A DNA stretch of 64,000 nucleotides from Porticoccaceae bacterium. Its GTDB lineage: Bacteria; Pseudomonadota; Gammaproteobacteria; Pseudomonadales; Porticoccaceae. Below are positions 51,562 to 60,334 of the stretch, piece after piece (the stretch's first letter is position 1; each line of letters opens with the position of its first letter). The notes below the pieces were generated by a model that saw nothing but the letters and a program-made list of their open reading frames with translations, did not search any database and was not told where the DNA came from. Location: the NCBI GenBank assembly GCA_026005035.1, contig BPKH01000001.1, positions 333,610 through 397,609 of the forward strand, read 5' to 3'. The translations under genes and the position numbers were made by a program.

Positions 51562-53268
51562 ATGCGCCTGATGGTGAGCTTTTTCCGCCGCTATCCCGGC
51601 CAGAGCCTGCTGATGCTGGCGGCCCTTTTCGTCTCGGGCCTCGCCGAAGGGGTCGGCCTGTCGACCCTGCTGCCGCTGTTGAACGTAGCCCTCCAGGGCA
51701 CCGCCGCGGCCGGGGAAGCGGGCGAGTTCGAGCGGGCGGTGCTCGCCGCCCTGGCCTTTCTGCACATCGAGCCCGCCCTCGGACCCCTCCTGGGGGTGGT
51801 GGTGGCGGGCGCCACGGTGAAGGGCCTGATGCTGGTTCTGGCCCAGCGCCAGGTGGGCTACACCGCCGCCCAGGTGGGCACCGACCTGCGCCTGGAATTG
51901 CTGCGCGCGGTGTTGCGCTCCCGCTGGGAGTATTTCCTCCACCAGCCGGTGGGAAAGCTCACCAACGCGCTTGCCACCGAGGCCCAGCGCTCCTCCGAGT
52001 CCTTCGTCTTCGGCGCCACCGCCCTCACCTTCCTGATCCAGGCCCTGGTCTACGGGGCCGTGGCCTGCGCCGTCTCCTGGCGGGCGACCCTGGCGAGCCT
52101 CGGCGCCGGCGTGGCGGTGATCGGCGTCTCCCACTTTCTGGTGCGCATGGCGCGCCGCGCCGGCCGCCGCCAGACCCAGCTGATGGCTTCCCTGATGAGC
52201 CGCCTGACCGACACCCTCCAGTCGGTCAAACCTCTCAAGGCGATGGGCCGGGAGCACCTGGCCGACCGGGTCCTGGCCATGGAGACCGGCCGCCTCAACC
52301 GGGCCCTGCGCCGCCAGGTGTGGAGCAACGCCGTGCTCAACGCCGGCCAGGACTGGCTGTTTACCCTGTTCATCGCCCTGGGCGTCTACCTCGCCCTGAG
52401 CCTCTTCGCCATGGACCTCGCCCTGGTGATGGTGCTCGCGGTGACCATCGGGCGCGCCTTTTCTTTCCTGGGCAAGGTCCAAAAGCAATACCAGAAGCTG
52501 GTCCAGGGGGAGAGCGCCTACTGGTCCCTGTGCGAGACCATCGCCGCCGCCCGCGCCGAAGAGGAGGCCCTGCACGGCGGCCGGCCCCCCCGCCTCGAGC
52601 GGGAGATCCGCTTTGCCGACGTGCACTTCGCCTACGACGGCCAGCCGGTCTTTGCCGGCCTGGAGCTCGCCATCCCCGCCCGGCGGCTCACCACCCTCAT
52701 CGGCCCTTCGGGGGCGGGGAAAACCACCGTGGTGGATCTGGTGCTCGGGCTGCTGGTCCCCCAGCGGGGGGCGGTGCTCCTCGACGGCGTGCCCCTCGAC
52801 GAGGTGGACCTCGCCGCCTGGCGCCGCCGGGTGGGGTACGTCCCCCAGGAGACGGTGTTGCTCCACGACACGGTGCTCAACAACATCACCCTGGGCGATC
52901 CGGCAGTGAGCGAAGCAGAGGTGGTGCGGGCACTGGAACTGGCCGGCGCCTGGTCCTTCGTGGCCGAACTGCCCCAGGGCCTCCACACCCTGGTGGGGGA
53001 GCGCGGCGGCCGCCTGTCCGGCGGACAGCGGCAGCGGATCGCCATCGCCCGCGCCCTGGTGGGCCACCCCGCCCTGCTCATCCTGGACGAGGCCACCAGC
53101 GCCCTCGACCCGGCCACCGAGCGCGAGATCCTCGCCACCCTCCAGGCGCTCAAGGGGGAGCTCACCATCCTCGCCGTCTCCCACACCCGCGGCCTGGTGG
53201 AGGCAGCAGATTGCGTCTACGAGCTCGACGGCGGCCACGCCCGCCTCAGGGAGGCGGCCACCCCATGA
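51562..53268 (+). CDS. MsbA-like ABC exporter (TM domain fused to ATPase)
   Basis: 568 residues. N-terminal six-helix exporter domain (about 1-310), then ATPase: Walker A GPSGAGKTT, Q-loop VPQETVLLHD, signature LSGGQRQRIAIARAL, Walker B ALLILDEATSALD, H-loop SHTRG. The architecture is that of MsbA/lipid flippases. GGGAGG lies 8 bases before the ATG. Between lptFG and the SPT operon, it is a candidate flippase for the locus product. It converges on ELM1 copy 3 with a 23-base overlap. Confidence 0.9.
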   Translation: MRLMVSFFRRYPGQSLLMLAALFVSGLAEGVGLSTLLPLLNVALQGTAAAGEAGEFERAVLAALAFLHIEPALGPLLGVVVAGATVKGLMLVLAQRQVGYTAAQVGTDLRLELLRAVLRSRWEYFLHQPVGKLTNALATEAQRSSESFVFGATALTFLIQALVYGAVACAVSWRATLASLGAGVAVIGVSHFLVRMARRAGRRQTQLMASLMSRLTDTLQSVKPLKAMGREHLADRVLAMETGRLNRALRRQVWSNAVLNAGQDWLFTLFIALGVYLALSLFAMDLALVMVLAVTIGRAFSFLGKVQKQYQKLVQGESAYWSLCETIAAARAEEEALHGGRPPRLEREIRFADVHFAYDGQPVFAGLELAIPARRLTTLIGPSGAGKTTVVDLVLGLLVPQRGAVLLDGVPLDEVDLAAWRRRVGYVPQETVLLHDTVLNNITLGDPAVSEAEVVRALELAGAWSFVAELPQGLHTLVGERGGRLSGGQRQRIAIARALVGHPALLILDEATSALDPATEREILATLQALKGELTILAVSHTRGLVEAADCVYELDGGHARLREAATP

Positions 53269-54373
53269 GGGCGCGCACCCGCGCCACCGCCCGCTCCAGA
53301 TCGTCCGCCGCGGCCGCGGGGCGCCGCGGCGGTGCCTCCCCCAGCCAGGCGGCCCGGCCCGCCGCCACCAGGGCGCGGTGCACCAGGGTGAGATCGCGCG
53401 ACAGGCGGCGGGGCCCGAAGCGCATCAAGAGCCGGTAGGCGAGAGCCTTGAGGCTCAGGTCGTTGCCCTCCTCGCCGGGCTGGCGGGGGCGGCCGGACAT
53501 GCTCCCTCTGCCCACTCCGAGATCGAACATCCACACCGGTTTGCCGGTGGCGCAGGCCTCCGCCAACATGGAGACGCTGTCCGCCGTGACGATCAGTTCG
53601 TCGGCGGCGGCGAGAAACGCCAAGTAGGGATTGTCGGGATCGTCCCGCCGCCAGCGGTGGAACCACACCGGGACCTCGGCAATGGCCGCGAGCGCCTCCG
53701 CCACCGCCGGCGGCGTGCGAGCGCTGGTGGTGACGAGCAGCGAGCCGCCCAGGGCCCGCGCCCGCTCCACCGCCGCCCGGCGGAGGCGCCGCGCCGCCTT
53801 GGGGCCGAAGGCGTAGGGCCCGCTCGGCCCGCCCACCACCACCGCGAGCCGCGGCCGCGGCAGGGCGGACAGCCGCGCCCCGTGGCGTCGCACGGCGGCG
53901 GCCAAGCGCGCCTCGTCCACGCCGTGCAGGGGCAGCACGTTGTGCAGCACGTTGGCCCGCACCGGCAAGCGGTACTGGGGCGTGGTGATCACCAGATCGA
54001 AGCGGTCGGGGTCCGCCCAGGGGCGCCCCAGGTGGACGATGCGGGTGCGCCCCCCGGAGCGGTCTCGGATCCAGCGGCACACCGGCTCGTTGCGCATGCC
54101 GGCGGCGAGCACCAGGTCGGGCCAGGGCGGATCGAGGGGATCCGAGCGGGCCCGGTCGATGCCCGAAAGGTCGGAGCCACGCAGCAGATTGACCCGCCAG
54201 GCGTAGCGGCGGTAGACCAGGCACTTGACCTCGTAGGGCCAGCCCAAAGCTTCCGCCAGGGCGCGCAGTTGACTCCGCTCCCCCTCGCGATAGGCGTCCA
54301 CCACCCACACCCGGGGGGCGGAAGGCAACTTCGGTTCTCGGGGCTTCACCCCGGCGGCGGTGGCAATCGTCAC
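53246..54373 (-). CDS. ELM1-family protein, copy 3
   Basis: 375 residues. VWVVDAYREGERSQLRALAE, LGWPYEVKCLVYRR, PPWPDLVLAAGMRNEPVCRW and LIVTADSVSMLAEACATGKP; closest to copy 1. GTG 54373 is used because the frame upstream lacks similarity. It is divergent from the ACP gene across about 90 bases. Confidence 0.83.
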   Translation of the reverse strand: MTIATAAGVKPREPKLPSAPRVWVVDAYREGERSQLRALAEALGWPYEVKCLVYRRYAWRVNLLRGSDLSGIDRARSDPLDPPWPDLVLAAGMRNEPVCRWIRDRSGGRTRIVHLGRPWADPDRFDLVITTPQYRLPVRANVLHNVLPLHGVDEARLAAAVRRHGARLSALPRPRLAVVVGGPSGPYAFGPKAARRLRRAAVERARALGGSLLVTTSARTPPAVAEALAAIAEVPVWFHRWRRDDPDNPYLAFLAAADELIVTADSVSMLAEACATGKPVWMFDLGVGRGSMSGRPRQPGEEGNDLSLKALAYRLLMRFGPRRLSRDLTLVHRALVAAGRAAWLGEAPPRRPAAAADDLERAVARVRALMGWPPP

Positions 54374-54383
54374 GGCCCCTGTG

Positions 54384-54389
54384 TATAGT
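54384..54389 (+). promoter_or_regulatory. Possible -10 of the ACP-SPT operon
   Basis: TATAGT at 54384-54389, 75 bases before the ACP ATG. Only a weak -35 (TGGCAA, 54361-54366) lies 17 bases upstream. Confidence 0.3.
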
Positions 54390-54463
54390 GCGCGCTGATT
54401 TCGCGCCCCCGGGGAGGGCGCGCCACGAAAGTGGGAAAGGCCGCTCACCGGGAACGACCGCCC

Positions 54464-54712
54464 ATGTCGGATTACGACGCGTATCTGGATTATATCCTCA
54501 CCACCCTGCGCTCCCTGAAGCGAGAATCGCCCGTGGAGATCGGCAAAGACACCGATCTGGTACGGGAGTGCGGCCTCTCCTCCCTCCAGGTGATGGAGCT
54601 CGTGGAGCGGATCGAAGATCACTTCGACATCTCGATCCCCCTCAACATCCTGCCCGACGTCTCCACGGCCGACGACATGGCGCGCAAGCTCGCCGAGTTG
54701 ACCAAGGGCTAG
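54464..54712 (+). CDS. Acyl carrier protein, sphingolipid-specific (AcpR-like)
   Basis: 82 residues. Phosphopantetheine site CGLSSLQVMELV (second Ser of LSSL), IEDHFDISIPLNILPDVSTA. An Ser replaces the usual Asp before the modified Ser. In Caulobacter a dedicated ACP adjacent to serine palmitoyltransferase supplies acyl groups; the same adjacency here (15 bases) supports that role. ATG 54464 begins MSDYDAYLDYILTTL. Confidence 0.9.
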   Translation: MSDYDAYLDYILTTLRSLKRESPVEIGKDTDLVRECGLSSLQVMELVERIEDHFDISIPLNILPDVSTADDMARKLAELTKG

Positions 54713-54727
54713 CCGGGGGGTTTTGCG

Positions 54728-55912
54728 GTGCTGCTCGAGAAATTCGCCCCCATGCGGGAGACCCTCGCGGCCCTGGCCGCGGGGGGCGCGATGCCCTTCG
54801 GCGCCCGGGTCGACCGCATCGACTCGGCCACCGAGGGCGTGGTGGAGGGCCACCCGGTGATTCTCGCCGGCACCAACAACTACCTGGGCCTATCCTGCGA
54901 TCCGCGCTGCATCGAAGCGGCCCGCGAGGCGGCGGCCCGCTGGGGCACCGGCACCACCGGATCGCGGCTGGCCAACGGGACCTTCGCCGAACACCTGGCC
55001 CTGGAGCGGGAACTGGCGGCGTTCTACGGCGTCCCCCACGCCATCGTCTTCACCACCGGCTACGCCGCCACCCAGGGAATGTGCGCCACCCTGGCCGGTC
55101 CCGGCGACGTGATCCTGCTCGACGCCGACAGCCACGCGAGCATCTACGCCGGCAGCCAGCTCAGCGGCGCAGAGATCCTCCGCTTCAAACACAACGACCC
55201 GGACGATCTCGCCCGGCGCCTGCGCCGCCTCGGCGACCGCGCCCGGCGCGCCCTGGTGGTGGTGGAAGGCATCTACAGCATGCAAGGGGACATCGCCCCC
55301 CTGGCGGAGATCGCCGCCGTCAAGCGGGAATACGGCGCCGTGCTGCTGGTGGACGAGGCCCACTCCCTCGGCGTCCTGGGGGAGCGGGGGCGCGGCGCGG
55401 CCGAGGCCGCGGGCGTCGAGGAAGAGGTGGACTTCATCGCCGGCACCTTCAGCAAGAGCCTGGGCGCCATCGGCGGCTACTGCGTGAGCCGCCACGAGGT
55501 CCTGGAGGCGATCCGCTACTGCATCCGCCCCTACATCTTCACGGCCTCCGCAGCCCCCTCGGTGATCGCCTCGGTGCGCGCCGCCCTGCGCATCCTGGAG
55601 AGCGAGCCCGAGCTGCGCCGCCGCCTGTGGGAGAACGCCGAGCGGCTCTACGGCGGCCTCCGGGAGCTGGGACTGCCGGTGGGTCCCCAGGTGAGCCCGG
55701 TGGTGGCCGTCACCCTCGGCGAAGATCGCGCCGCTGCCCTCGACGCCTGGCGGGCGCTCCTGGCCCGCGGCGTCTACGTCAACCTGGTGGTGCCACCCGC
55801 CTCGCCCACCCCGGCGAGCCTGTTGCGCTGCTCGGTGAGTGCGGCCCACACCCCCGAGCAGATCGACCGGATCATCGCCGCCTTCTCCGAGGTCGTGGGC
55901 GGCCGTGGCTGA
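54728..55912 (+). CDS. spt: Serine palmitoyltransferase / alpha-oxoamine synthase
   Basis: 394 residues, PLP enzyme condensing L-serine with an acyl thioester to 3-oxo-sphinganine, the first step of sphingolipid synthesis. LAGTNNYLGLSCDPR, RWGTGTTGSRLANGTF, DADSHASIYAG, VDEAHSLGVLGERGRG and the PLP-Lys motif TFSKSLGAIGGY are intact. AONS and KBL share this fold; the adjacent ACP and the YghO-type acyltransferase favour SPT. GTG start with GGGGGG upstream. It overlaps the next gene by 8 bases. Confidence 0.87.
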   Translation: MLLEKFAPMRETLAALAAGGAMPFGARVDRIDSATEGVVEGHPVILAGTNNYLGLSCDPRCIEAAREAAARWGTGTTGSRLANGTFAEHLALERELAAFYGVPHAIVFTTGYAATQGMCATLAGPGDVILLDADSHASIYAGSQLSGAEILRFKHNDPDDLARRLRRLGDRARRALVVVEGIYSMQGDIAPLAEIAAVKREYGAVLLVDEAHSLGVLGERGRGAAEAAGVEEEVDFIAGTFSKSLGAIGGYCVSRHEVLEAIRYCIRPYIFTASAAPSVIASVRAALRILESEPELRRRLWENAERLYGGLRELGLPVGPQVSPVVAVTLGEDRAAALDAWRALLARGVYVNLVVPPASPTPASLLRCSVSAAHTPEQIDRIIAAFSEVVGGRG

Positions 55913-56855
55913 AGCGGCGGGGGCGGTGCGCTTCGCCCATCTGTCCGACCCCCACCTCTCCGACCTCGCGGAGGTCGTCCGCCCGCGCCACCTCCTGGGC
56001 AAGCGCGCCTTTGGCTTCTACTCCTGGCTGCGCCGGCGACGGCGCGAGCACCGCCGGGAAGTGCTCGCCGCCCTGGTGGCGGACCTCGCCCCTTGGCGCC
56101 CGCAGCGGGTGCTCGTCACCGGCGATCTCACCCATCTGGGCCTGCCGGCGGAGTTCGCCCAAGTGCGCGCCTGGCTCGCCTCGCTGCCCTTTGCCGCGGT
56201 CTCGCTGGTGCCCGGCAACCACGACAGCTACGCCCCCGAACCCTGGGCGGCCACCTACGCCCAGTGGGCGGAATGGCTCGGTGTGGAGGCGCCCGACGGC
56301 TTCCCGACGCTCGCCCGCCTCGGGCGCTGCGCCTTCGTCGGGCTGTCCACCGCCCACCCCAGCGCACCGGGACTGGCGGTGGGCACCCTGGGGGCGGCGC
56401 AACTGGCGCGGCTCGAGCGGACCCTCGCCGCCCTCGGCGCCGAGGGGTGCTTTCGGGTCGTGCTCATCCACCACCCCCCTTTTCCGGGCATGGAAAAGTG
56501 GCGCAAGCGCCTCACCGACGCTGCCCAGCTGGCCGCGGTGGTGGAGCGGGTGGGTGCGGAACTGGTGCTCTACGGCCACAGCCACCGCTTCTGCGTGGCG
56601 CGCCCCGCACTCGGGTCCCACGCGCCGGTGGTGGTCGGCGCGGCTTCGGCGTCGGCGCGGGGGGAGCACGCCGAGGCGGCGAGCTACAACCGCTTTGCAC
56701 TCTCGGAAGCGGAAGACGGCTGGCGCCTCGAGCTGGAATGCCGGCGCTGGGACGCGTCCGCCGGGGGCTTCGCCACGGCCGACCGCCGGGTCTTTACCTT
56801 TCCCGCCGGCCCTCAGGGAAGCTGTGCGGCCATCGCCGCCTCGGCCAGCACTTGA
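55905..56855 (+). CDS. Calcineurin-like metallophosphoesterase
   Basis: 316 residues. Metal-binding motifs in order: FAHLSDPHL (DxH), LVTGDLTHLG (GD), VPGNHDSY (GNHD), LIHHPPF and LYGHSHRF (GHxH). No signal peptide, so cytoplasmic. Coupled to SPT, it may act on a phosphorylated lipid intermediate (inference). The 3' end overlaps the convergent nucleotidyltransferase by 43 bases. Confidence 0.88.
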   Translation: MAEAAGAVRFAHLSDPHLSDLAEVVRPRHLLGKRAFGFYSWLRRRRREHRREVLAALVADLAPWRPQRVLVTGDLTHLGLPAEFAQVRAWLASLPFAAVSLVPGNHDSYAPEPWAATYAQWAEWLGVEAPDGFPTLARLGRCAFVGLSTAHPSAPGLAVGTLGAAQLARLERTLAALGAEGCFRVVLIHHPPFPGMEKWRKRLTDAAQLAAVVERVGAELVLYGHSHRFCVARPALGSHAPVVVGAASASARGEHAEAASYNRFALSEAEDGWRLELECRRWDASAGGFATADRRVFTFPAGPQGSCAAIAASAST

Positions 56856-57622
56856 TAGTCGTCCAGGGAGTCGACGTCCACCGCGGCGTGGGCGTAGGGC
56901 AGCACCACCGGTCGAATGCGCAGATCCAGGATCCCCGACAGGTGCGCCAAAGCCGATTCCAGCGACAAGAGGCCCAGGCGGTAGCGCACCACCGACCACC
57001 AGCCCAGCAGGCGGATCAGGCGCATCGGCTTTTTGCGCTGGTTTTCGATGCGCCGCCAGAAATCGGCCACCCGGCGCCCCCGCGGGGTGAGGAAGGCGAA
57101 CAGATTGCAGCCGCAGAAGTCGCCGTCGCGGAATTCGAGCACCGTCTTCTTGAGGGCCGGAAACCGCTCCTGCACCAGGGCGTAGGGCGCCAGGCCCACG
57201 GTGACGTCGGCACCGCTCGCCAGGCTCTCCCGGCAGAAGTGGTCCACCACCTCGGGGCTGAGCATGGGGTGGTCGGCGGTGGTGAGCAGCACGCGCCGCT
57301 CGGCGGGGATCTCCGCCATCACGGCGGCGGCGCTGGTGGCCGGGGTGGCGGCGGGGGGACGCCAGGCCAGCTCGCCAGCGGCGATGTCCCGTGCAAGCCG
57401 CGGGTCGGCCTCGACCGCTTCCCGCACCGGGCCGGAAAGCCACAATTCGCCCACCGTCTCGGCGCGCCGCAGGGCGCCGATCACCCGGTGGATCATGGGC
57501 TCGCCGCCGATGGCGATGAGCGCCTTGCTCGGCACGCCGAAATGGCTGCGCAGGGCATCGCGCAACTGGCGCTCGCCGGCCAGGATCACGGCGGCAAGGG
57601 GAGCGGAATCGAGTTCAGGCAT
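56813..57622 (-). CDS. MobA-like NTP transferase
   Basis: 269 residues. AAVILAGERQLRDALR, SKALIAIGGEPMIHRVIGAL and LLTTADHPML place it in the nucleotidyltransferase (GT-A/MobA-like) group. The G-rich loop lacks the full GGxSxRxG consensus. Its stop region overlaps the phosphoesterase and its start overlaps the acyltransferase stop by 8 bases, so it is co-expressed with the latter. It may activate a head-group sugar or polyol. Confidence 0.8.
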   Translation of the reverse strand: MPELDSAPLAAVILAGERQLRDALRSHFGVPSKALIAIGGEPMIHRVIGALRRAETVGELWLSGPVREAVEADPRLARDIAAGELAWRPPAATPATSAAAVMAEIPAERRVLLTTADHPMLSPEVVDHFCRESLASGADVTVGLAPYALVQERFPALKKTVLEFRDGDFCGCNLFAFLTPRGRRVADFWRRIENQRKKPMRLIRLLGWWSVVRYRLGLLSLESALAHLSGILDLRIRPVVLPYAHAAVDVDSLDDYQVLAEAAMAAQLP

Positions 57623-58778
57623 CGGCGGCCCTCGGTGGCAGCGGTTTCCGATAGATGCGGTAGCGCTTGTATTCTACCCCGCCGATGGCCGCGATGATAT
57701 CGCGCATGCCGCGGTTGTCCTCGAGAATCCAGCCGAGCTCCACCCGCTCCACGCCCAGGCGCACCAGCGGTTGGCGGACGGCGTCGATCACGGCGAAGGC
57801 GAGGGCGGCGCCCAGGGGGCTGTCGTGGTGGGCGCGCCGCACCCCCATCAGGGGCACCCGATAGCTGCGCGGCCGGCGCACCTTGAGCCGCCAGAGGAGC
57901 TTCGCCCAGCCCCAGGGCAACAGGCGCCCGCGCAGGTCGCGGGCCGCCTCGTTGACGTTGGGGAGTACGGCGATGAAGGCCGCCGGGACGCCGTCGAGCT
58001 CGGCGATCTGGACGTTGTGGTCGTCGAGCAGGGCGCCGAAGAGGGCGGCGACCTCGGCGAACTCCTCCCGGGTGAAGGGCACGAAGCCCCAGTTCTCCGC
58101 CCAAGCGTCGTTGAACAGCTCCCGCAACAGCTCGAACTCCGCCGCCCGCCGGCGCCGATCCAGGGGACGCACCCGCAGGGCGCGGCCCTGGCGGGCGAGG
58201 AGGCGGCGCATGGCCGGAGGGGCCTCGAAATCGGGACGAACGACGTAGGTGAGCAGGTCCTTGGCCGGGCGGTAGCCCGCAGCCTCCACCAGGCGGGGAT
58301 ACCAGGGGCGGCCGTGCCCCATGAGGACGAAGGGGGGCGAGTCGAACCCCGCCACCAACAACCCCACCTCTTCGTTGATGGAGAGGTTGAAGGGCCCCTG
58401 CACCTCCACCGCGCCCCGCGCCGCCAGCCAGCCCTCCGCGGCGGCGAATAGAGCCGCCGCCACCGCCGGGTCGTCTTCGGCTTCGAACATCCCGAAAAAG
58501 CCCACCTTGCGCCCGTGCACGGCCTCGTAGAGGCGGTCGAGCTGCGCCGTGATCCGCCCCACCGTCCGGCCCGCCCGGAGGGCCAGAAAGGCCTGACACT
58601 CGGCGTGGTGAAACAGAGGGTTGGCGCCGAACAGGCGGCGGTGCTGCTCCCAGCGCAGGGGCGCCACCCAGTGGGGGTCGTCGGCGTAGAGCCGCTCGGG
58701 CAGGGCGAGGAACTGGCGCCGCTCGCGCCGGCGCGCCACTGCCACCACTTCCACCTGGGACACCCCTCGGGCCGCCAT
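57615..58778 (-). CDS. bcerS: Bacterial ceramide synthase-like acyltransferase (YghO family)
   Basis: 387 residues, GNAT-like. ALPERLYADDPHWVAPL, GRITAQLDRLYEAVH, GPFNLSINEEVGLLVAGFD, GFVPFTREEF and LGWILEDNRGMRDII match the YghO/CCNA_01212 family. In Caulobacter this protein N-acylates the sphingoid base. Together with SPT and ACP it makes ceramide production plausible. ATG 58778 chosen; an alternative GTG lies 5 codons in. Minus strand, divergent from the Rieske gene. Confidence 0.85.
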   Translation of the reverse strand: MAARGVSQVEVVAVARRRERRQFLALPERLYADDPHWVAPLRWEQHRRLFGANPLFHHAECQAFLALRAGRTVGRITAQLDRLYEAVHGRKVGFFGMFEAEDDPAVAAALFAAAEGWLAARGAVEVQGPFNLSINEEVGLLVAGFDSPPFVLMGHGRPWYPRLVEAAGYRPAKDLLTYVVRPDFEAPPAMRRLLARQGRALRVRPLDRRRRAAEFELLRELFNDAWAENWGFVPFTREEFAEVAALFGALLDDHNVQIAELDGVPAAFIAVLPNVNEAARDLRGRLLPWGWAKLLWRLKVRRPRSYRVPLMGVRRAHHDSPLGAALAFAVIDAVRQPLVRLGVERVELGWILEDNRGMRDIIAAIGGVEYKRYRIYRKPLPPRAADA

Positions 58779-58901
58779 GGCCCCAGCTCCGCTGAAAGGG
58801 GCCAGTATAGCCGCAGCCGCCCCGTCTCGCCCGCCCCCTTTGCCGACGCGGCACGCCCTGCTATGGTGGCCGAAACGACCACACTTCCGGGGGGAGAAAC
58901 C

Positions 58902-59249
58902 ATGGCCCGCGTGGAGATCTGCGACGCGTCCGAACTGCCGGTGGGCGCCATGAAGGCGGTGCGCGCCGGGGAGGTGCGCCTGATCCTCTACCACCTGGAG
59001 GATGGCTTCTACGCCACCCAGGCCCACTGCACTCACGTCTTCGCACCCCTCGCCCGGGGCAAGATCGTGGACGGCTGCCAGATCCAGTGCCCCTTCCACC
59101 GCGCGCGCTTCGACATCCGCACCGGAGCGGTGGTGGAGTGGGCCAACTTTCCGCCGGGCGTGCAGCTGCTCAACGCCCTGCGCCGGGAAAAGGCGTTGCG
59201 CACCTATCCGGTGCACGTGGAGAATGGCCGCGTGGTGGTGGAAGTCTGA
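58902..59249 (+). CDS. Rieske [2Fe-2S] ferredoxin-like protein
   Basis: 115 residues. CTHVFAPL (C-x-H) and CPFHRARF (C-x2-H) are the cluster ligands. Size and lack of a TM segment fit a soluble Rieske ferredoxin that feeds electrons to an oxygenase. Candidate partners in the window are the hydroxylase at 36752 and the P450. GGGGGGAG precedes the ATG. Confidence 0.92.
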   Translation: MARVEICDASELPVGAMKAVRAGEVRLILYHLEDGFYATQAHCTHVFAPLARGKIVDGCQIQCPFHRARFDIRTGAVVEWANFPPGVQLLNALRREKALRTYPVHVENGRVVVEV

Positions 59250-59274
59250 GGCGCAGCGGGCGGGAGGGAAAGCC

Positions 59275-60330
59275 ATGAAGTACCGGCGGATGGGCAACTC
59301 GGGGCTCGTCGTCTCGGAGCTGTGCCTCGGCAGCAACATGTTCGGCGGGGCGCAACTTCCCTTCTGGAAGGAGCTCGGCGGCCTCGACCAGGGGGCGGTG
59401 GACGCGGTGGTGGCCGCCGCCTGGGAGGGGGGTGTGAACTTCTTTGATACCGCCGACGGCTACGCCCTCGGCGAAGCCGAAATGCTCCTCGGCCGGGCGC
59501 TGCGCAACCTGGGGGTGAGCCGCGAGGAGGTGGTGATCTGCACCAAGGGCGGCTTTCCCATGGGCGCTTCGCCCAATCGCCGCGGGGCCTCCCGCAAACA
59601 CCTGATCGCCGCCTGCGAGGCGAGCCTGAAACGCCTCGACACCGACTACATCGATCTCTACCTGCTGCACACCTTCGACCCGGTCACTCCCCTCGAGGAA
59701 ACCCTCCGCGCCCTCACCGACCTGGTCCGCGCGGGCAAGGTGCGCTACCTGGGGGCGTCGAATTTCGCCGCCTGGGAAGTGGTCAAGTGCCTCGGCATCG
59801 CCGCCCGGGAGGGCCTCGAGCCGCTGGTGGCCGCGCAGAACCACTGGTCGGTGGCCACCCGGCAGGTGGAGCTCGACTTGCTGCCCATGGCGCAGAGCGA
59901 AGGGGTGGGGGTGATGGCCTGGGGGGCCCTGCTCGGCGGCGCCCTCACCGGCAAGTACCGGCGGGACGGCTCGGCCACCGCGCCGGGCCGGCGCGGCCTG
60001 CGGCTCCACCCCAGCCTCGACCGGGAGCGCGTTTTCGCCATCGTCGACGCGCTCGCCGAGATCGCCGCCGCCCACGGCGTGACCGCGGCCGAAGTGGCCC
60101 TGGCGGCGCTTTTGCGCCACGGAGCCACCACCAGTGTCATCTTCGGCGCCACCAGCCCGGAACAGGTGCGCGCCAACCTGCGCGCCAGCGACCTGGTTCT
60201 GGAGGAGGCCGAATGGTCGCGGCTGGACGCCCTCTGCGCGCCCCAGCCCGCCTATGGGGACGCGCTCACCGGCGGCGCGCGCGCGGAGCGCCTGCCCTAC
60301 CTCAAAGGCCCGGTGCGCCAGGAGGCGTGA
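59275..60330 (+). CDS. Aldo/keto reductase
   Basis: 351 residues. VNFFDTADGYALGEAEMLLG (catalytic Asp and Tyr), KGGFP (Lys region), LYLLHTFDP (His) and VIFGATSPEQVRANL. The YajO/Tas-like branch; substrate unknown. GGGAGG precedes ATG. It ends 4 bases before the thioesterase GTG. Confidence 0.92.
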   Translation: MKYRRMGNSGLVVSELCLGSNMFGGAQLPFWKELGGLDQGAVDAVVAAAWEGGVNFFDTADGYALGEAEMLLGRALRNLGVSREEVVICTKGGFPMGASPNRRGASRKHLIAACEASLKRLDTDYIDLYLLHTFDPVTPLEETLRALTDLVRAGKVRYLGASNFAAWEVVKCLGIAAREGLEPLVAAQNHWSVATRQVELDLLPMAQSEGVGVMAWGALLGGALTGKYRRDGSATAPGRRGLRLHPSLDRERVFAIVDALAEIAAAHGVTAAEVALAALLRHGATTSVIFGATSPEQVRANLRASDLVLEEAEWSRLDALCAPQPAYGDALTGGARAERLPYLKGPVRQEA

Positions 60331-60334
60331 GGCG

